Origin: Arbacia lixula
Lineage: Eukaryota > Echinodermata > Echinoidea > Arbacioida > Arbaciidae
DNA length: 64,000 nt
Direction of reading: 5' to 3'
Assembly: GCA_963669155.1 (NCBI GenBank)
Contig: OZ022595.1
Coordinates: forward strand, 19,185,252-19,249,251
Part shown: positions 61,376 to 64,000 of the stretch, piece by piece
Layout: every line of letters starts with the position of its first letter
How positions within the stretch are numbered: position 1 is the stretch's first letter
Made by a program: the position numbers and the translations under genes
The notes under the pieces: model-generated
The model's database searches: none
What the model was told of the DNA's origin: nothing
Seen by the model: the letters and a program-made list of their open reading frames with translations, nothing else

Positions 61376-61899
61376 TATACTCGGAAATCACATTGAGAAG
61401 TATTTTGTTTGGCATACAAGGGGATAATTTGCATCCCTTCTGGGACATTATGCATGTCCTTGCATCTTTCGATAAAGACCACCTGCCCCCAAGGACAGCT
61501 TCATCCATTCTAAGGGTGGTCTCTATAGACAGGTTTGCCGTAGTTACTAGCAGGGTAATAGCTGAAACGATTTCAGAAGACCCATTACATGAAATCATAA
61601 TATGTCAAAGATTCTCAAAATTGAACAATCAAATGTGTACTATTCAAAACACTCTACAAAAGCTGCAATTGTATTACTATGTGCAATGAATATAAGTTGT
61701 GAGTTTAATACATGATGCAATAGTAGCTTTGGTACTTGGTGGGTAGTAGGTGACAGTTTGATAGTAAGTGTGAAGGTCCGTCTCCGATCAGTGTGTGGCT
61801 TCTAAATGCTGGGAGGTAAGGTCTTCAGGATCTGTAGGAAGGATTTTTGGGGAAAGAAGTACAAGATGAACATAGTGGATCATGTCACACATGCAGTTA

Positions 61900-62356
61900 T
61901 GAATAATGATAATGAATCATAATTCAAACAATTTTGTATAGCGCATAACGCATAGGCATGATTTCATGTCTATATGCGCTGAACAGAACAGAATACACAA
62001 GGAATAGAAATAGTGCACTTGGTTCATATTTTCAAATCTGATTTCAAATTATTTCTGAACTTTTTGTATATTCTTAAGTTTCTGATGTAATCTGCCACTT
62101 TATTCCATAGAAAGATGGCTGCATGTGGAAATATTTTGTTATCATTTATGGGACATAGAATAGTGACTTCAAAGTAGAATGAATTGTTTTTCTGGTTTGT
62201 ACTCTCTAAACAATTCAGTGAGATATAATGGAGCAAAGTGATGGAAACAATCATAGTTCGTGAGAGATTTTGGAACTGAACACGGGACTGGTTGGAACTG
62301 GATAACAGGATCCTCAAAATAAAGAGAATTCTAACTAAACCCAACCTGCTAGACAC
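61900..62356 (-). mobile_element. LINE 3' fragment, minus strand
   Basis: A minus-strand frame ends with FPHAAIFLWNKVADYIRNL then FRNNLKSDLK, fitting the polymerase C-terminus pattern WN.LP..IR...FK..LK common in CR1/L2-type LINEs. It is followed by GCGCATATAGACATG and ATGCGCTATACAAA, resembling known 3' ends of such elements, and an AT-rich tail. The frame is short and 5'-truncated; non-functional. Confidence 0.55.
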
Positions 62357-62466
62357 TCATCGATATTTCCACTGGTAATTGCGCTGAATGTTGAGGGGTA
62401 GTAGTGATAATGATTATGCTCCGTAATAATGGCAGAATAAATTTGCAGTCATCATTAGAACTGGAT

Positions 62467-62472
62467 TTTATT
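62467..62472 (-). terminator. Possible distal polyadenylation signal of right-edge gene
   Basis: AATAAA on the minus strand, about 240 bp after the stop codon at 62712. Confidence 0.4.
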
Positions 62473-62711
62473 CAACTTAAAATATTTCATCATTTTGCTA
62501 TGATACTGCCCTGCCATTCCTAAATTGAACAAGAACAGCACTCCATTGATTCCCCTTACTTCGACCCCTCACCTTTAAATCAATACATTTTCTCAGAACT
62601 AAAACAATGTTATTTTATAAAATAAAATGCTGCAGAAACTCACACTTTAAAATCATAAAAAGCTGCATTTTCTAAACAGGCAAGCAAACAAATAGGCAGG
62701 CTGGTCCTCCG

Positions 62712-62956
62712 TTACGATAGAGACACGTCCGTAACGGAGAGATTCCCCCACGAGTAGACAACGACACCACCATCCATCTCTGTCAGATTGGCCCCATCTC
62801 TGGGGTCAGCCGGCGAGAGCGTCGGGGAGAGAGACGCGGCCAGACTCTCGTCCGAGGCGGAACTGTGCCTTCTCCTTTTTGGCCGTAGAGGGCTCCCTCC
62901 ACTCGGGATCTCAATCTGAACTAAGCCCAAGTTACTGAATGGACCGGGTCTTGCGG
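62712..62956 (-). CDS. Probable last coding exon of an unrecognised gene
   Basis: Minus-strand exon after an acceptor CCCTCGCTTGCAG (exon start 62956; an alternative acceptor TTAGTTCAG gives 62915). It encodes ARPGPFSNLGLVQIEIPSGG, then a basic PKRRRHSSASDESL cluster that looks like a nuclear localisation or phosphorylation site, a Ser/Pro stretch, and ends YSWGNLSVTDVSLS with TAA. GC-rich codon use contrasts with the AT-rich flanks and supports coding. Linking it to the exons at 63371-63540 and 63776-63920 is likely but the connecting donor is not clear. Protein family unknown. Confidence 0.6.
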
Positions 62957-63370
62957 CTGCAAGCGAGGGATGGGTGCATTTGCGAGAAACGTTTCAGCAA
63001 CGAAATTTTAAAAAGTACAGAATAAAGAAATAAACAGAAAATAATAATGCAAATTTAAATAAAATAAAATGAACTTAATGCAATGGTTCCAATTACATGC
63101 AAAAGAAAGAAAACAGCTCTTTATTCTAATAAATTATTACCCGGTATGCAATCTTTGAGGGGGTAGCACCATTTCTTGACAAAATAAATATTCTCTAATG
63201 CTGAAAAAATGTGCCTGTGATGTTTTTGTGAGTGCAAGCTGTGTATACAATCAGGTTCTAACAGGCAGAATGTGAATCGCAGAATTAAGATCAGTTGGAG
63301 TGATTCAGATAGAAAAGATAATTAAGTGTTGATGCTTCTCAAATGAGGATGAAGACGTCATTGTGGCATT

Positions 63371-63540
63371 TCAATCAATAACAGATTTTTGAATTGCCTG
63401 GATTTTGCCACAGCGAATGAGCTGTACAACAAGAGATTTCTCTGAGATCTGCACGTGCACCAACTCCGTGCACTCAGCAGGAGCAGGGCTATTTCCAGGC
63501 CTCAAAGATTTCAGATTAAACACAACGCAAGTGCGAGAAT
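63371..63540 (-). CDS. Coding exon of the right-edge gene, possible alternative last exon
   Basis: The acceptor ends AACAAGAG before 63540. The exon starts with the last two bases of a split Asp codon, exactly the phase left by the donor at 63776. It reads SRTCVVFNLKSLRPGNSPAP then AECTELVHVQISEKSLVVQL and stays open to a TGA at 63371. If no donor is used this is a terminal exon, with a minus-strand AATAAA at 63120-63125. If a weak donor within it is used, the transcript continues to the exon at 62956. I do not recognise the domain; the alternating hydrophobic pattern suggests beta strands. Confidence 0.6.
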
Positions 63541-63775
63541 CTCTTGTTGAGAAATATATTCCAAGCATCAGAAAATTGAAAATTAAGTTCCTCTGAACAT
63601 ATGTCCTTTTCAATCAGGAAACTAACAAAATTGCTACTTCTTTATACAAGCAGAGCATTTGTATGAGCGGTGCAAAATTTGCACACTTTGATGACTGCAA
63701 AGATCATTGAGATTTTAGTGTAAAATAGCACTATGTGGATAAGAAAAGGCTACTAGCAATATTGCTATTAATCAC

Positions 63776-63920
63776 CTGGATGGTTGAGCATGAAGGAAGC
63801 CGAGGAGATGGCTTCAAGCTTCCTGGGAGTACTAGGGATGTGATCCACGCTGTACATGGTGGAGAACAGACCATCTTGTGTAGGGTCCAGGCCAGCAATC
63901 TTGCTTTCTACAGCATCAAC
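63776..63920 (-). CDS. Coding exon of the right-edge gene
   Basis: A well-bounded internal exon of 145 nt: a pyrimidine-rich acceptor ending GGTTATAG before 63920, and a donor CCAG/GTGATT at 63776/63775. It encodes 48 residues starting VDAVESKIAGLDPTQDGLFS and ending SSASFMLNHP, then one base of a split codon. Every other minus frame is closed. More 5' exons must lie beyond the right edge. The protein is not one I recognise; composition is that of a folded cytosolic or nuclear protein, with no signal peptide or membrane segment here. Confidence 0.7.
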
Positions 63921-64000
63921 CTATAACCCACAAGGACAAAGTCAAGGTCAATGTGAATGACAATGTCAATGACAATCACTAGTGCTAAAGTAAATGGCAT

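Noticed and set aside
1-64000. CRISPR arrays, operons, phage or rRNA genes
   Set aside because: No repeat-spacer pattern, no tightly packed genes with ribosome binding sites, and no rRNA-like sequence noticed; the window is eukaryotic in style.

Overview
The window looks like nuclear DNA from a marine invertebrate deuterostome, most likely an echinoderm such as a sea urchin. This is inferred from split genes with GT/AG introns, an AT-rich background, an Sp5-type Sp/Buttonhead zinc-finger gene, a rhodopsin-class receptor, very dense (GA)n, (GT)n and poly-G/poly-C microsatellites, and many small inverted-repeat transposons. Nothing in it looks bacterial. I ran no database search, so the taxon is an inference.

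Layout. The left edge (1-2.5 kb) carries the first two recognisable coding exons of a minus-strand class A GPCR; its remaining exons lie beyond the left edge. At 4.4-6.9 kb a plus-strand gene encodes an unrecognised protein of 593 residues with a short tandem repeat. It has a 12-nt first coding exon or, alternatively, starts inside the large exon, and a perfect 20-bp palindrome containing a full CRE lies just upstream. At 9.0-10.0 kb a CpG-richer stretch with two CCAAT boxes and GC boxes looks like a promoter or enhancer without an identified gene. From 13.5 to 24.2 kb the window is dominated by mobile DNA: small inverted-repeat elements, a foldback structure with a nested TA-flanked element, and a complete 2.83-kb LTR retrotransposon with identical 330-bp LTRs and no visible polymerase.

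At 27.2-33.6 kb lies the best-identified gene, an Sp5 orthologue. It has a 12-residue first exon, a 3.7-kb intron, and a second exon with the Sp box, Buttonhead box and three C2H2 fingers. Its 5' flank is GC/CpG-rich with TATA, CCAAT and TCF/LEF-type sites, as expected for a Wnt target. From 34 to 60 kb I see no convincing gene, only microsatellites, a TTAA-flanked piggyBac-like element, LINE remnants, palindromic elements and a few GC-richer stretches that could be enhancers. At the right edge (62.7-63.9 kb) are the last exons of an unrecognised minus-strand gene, with two possible 3' ends.

No functional pathway links the genes. The coherent stories are Sp5 with its possible cis-regulatory DNA, and layered insertion of non-autonomous transposons. 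All exon boundaries were chosen by eye from splice signals and reading-frame agreement; cDNA alignment would settle them.
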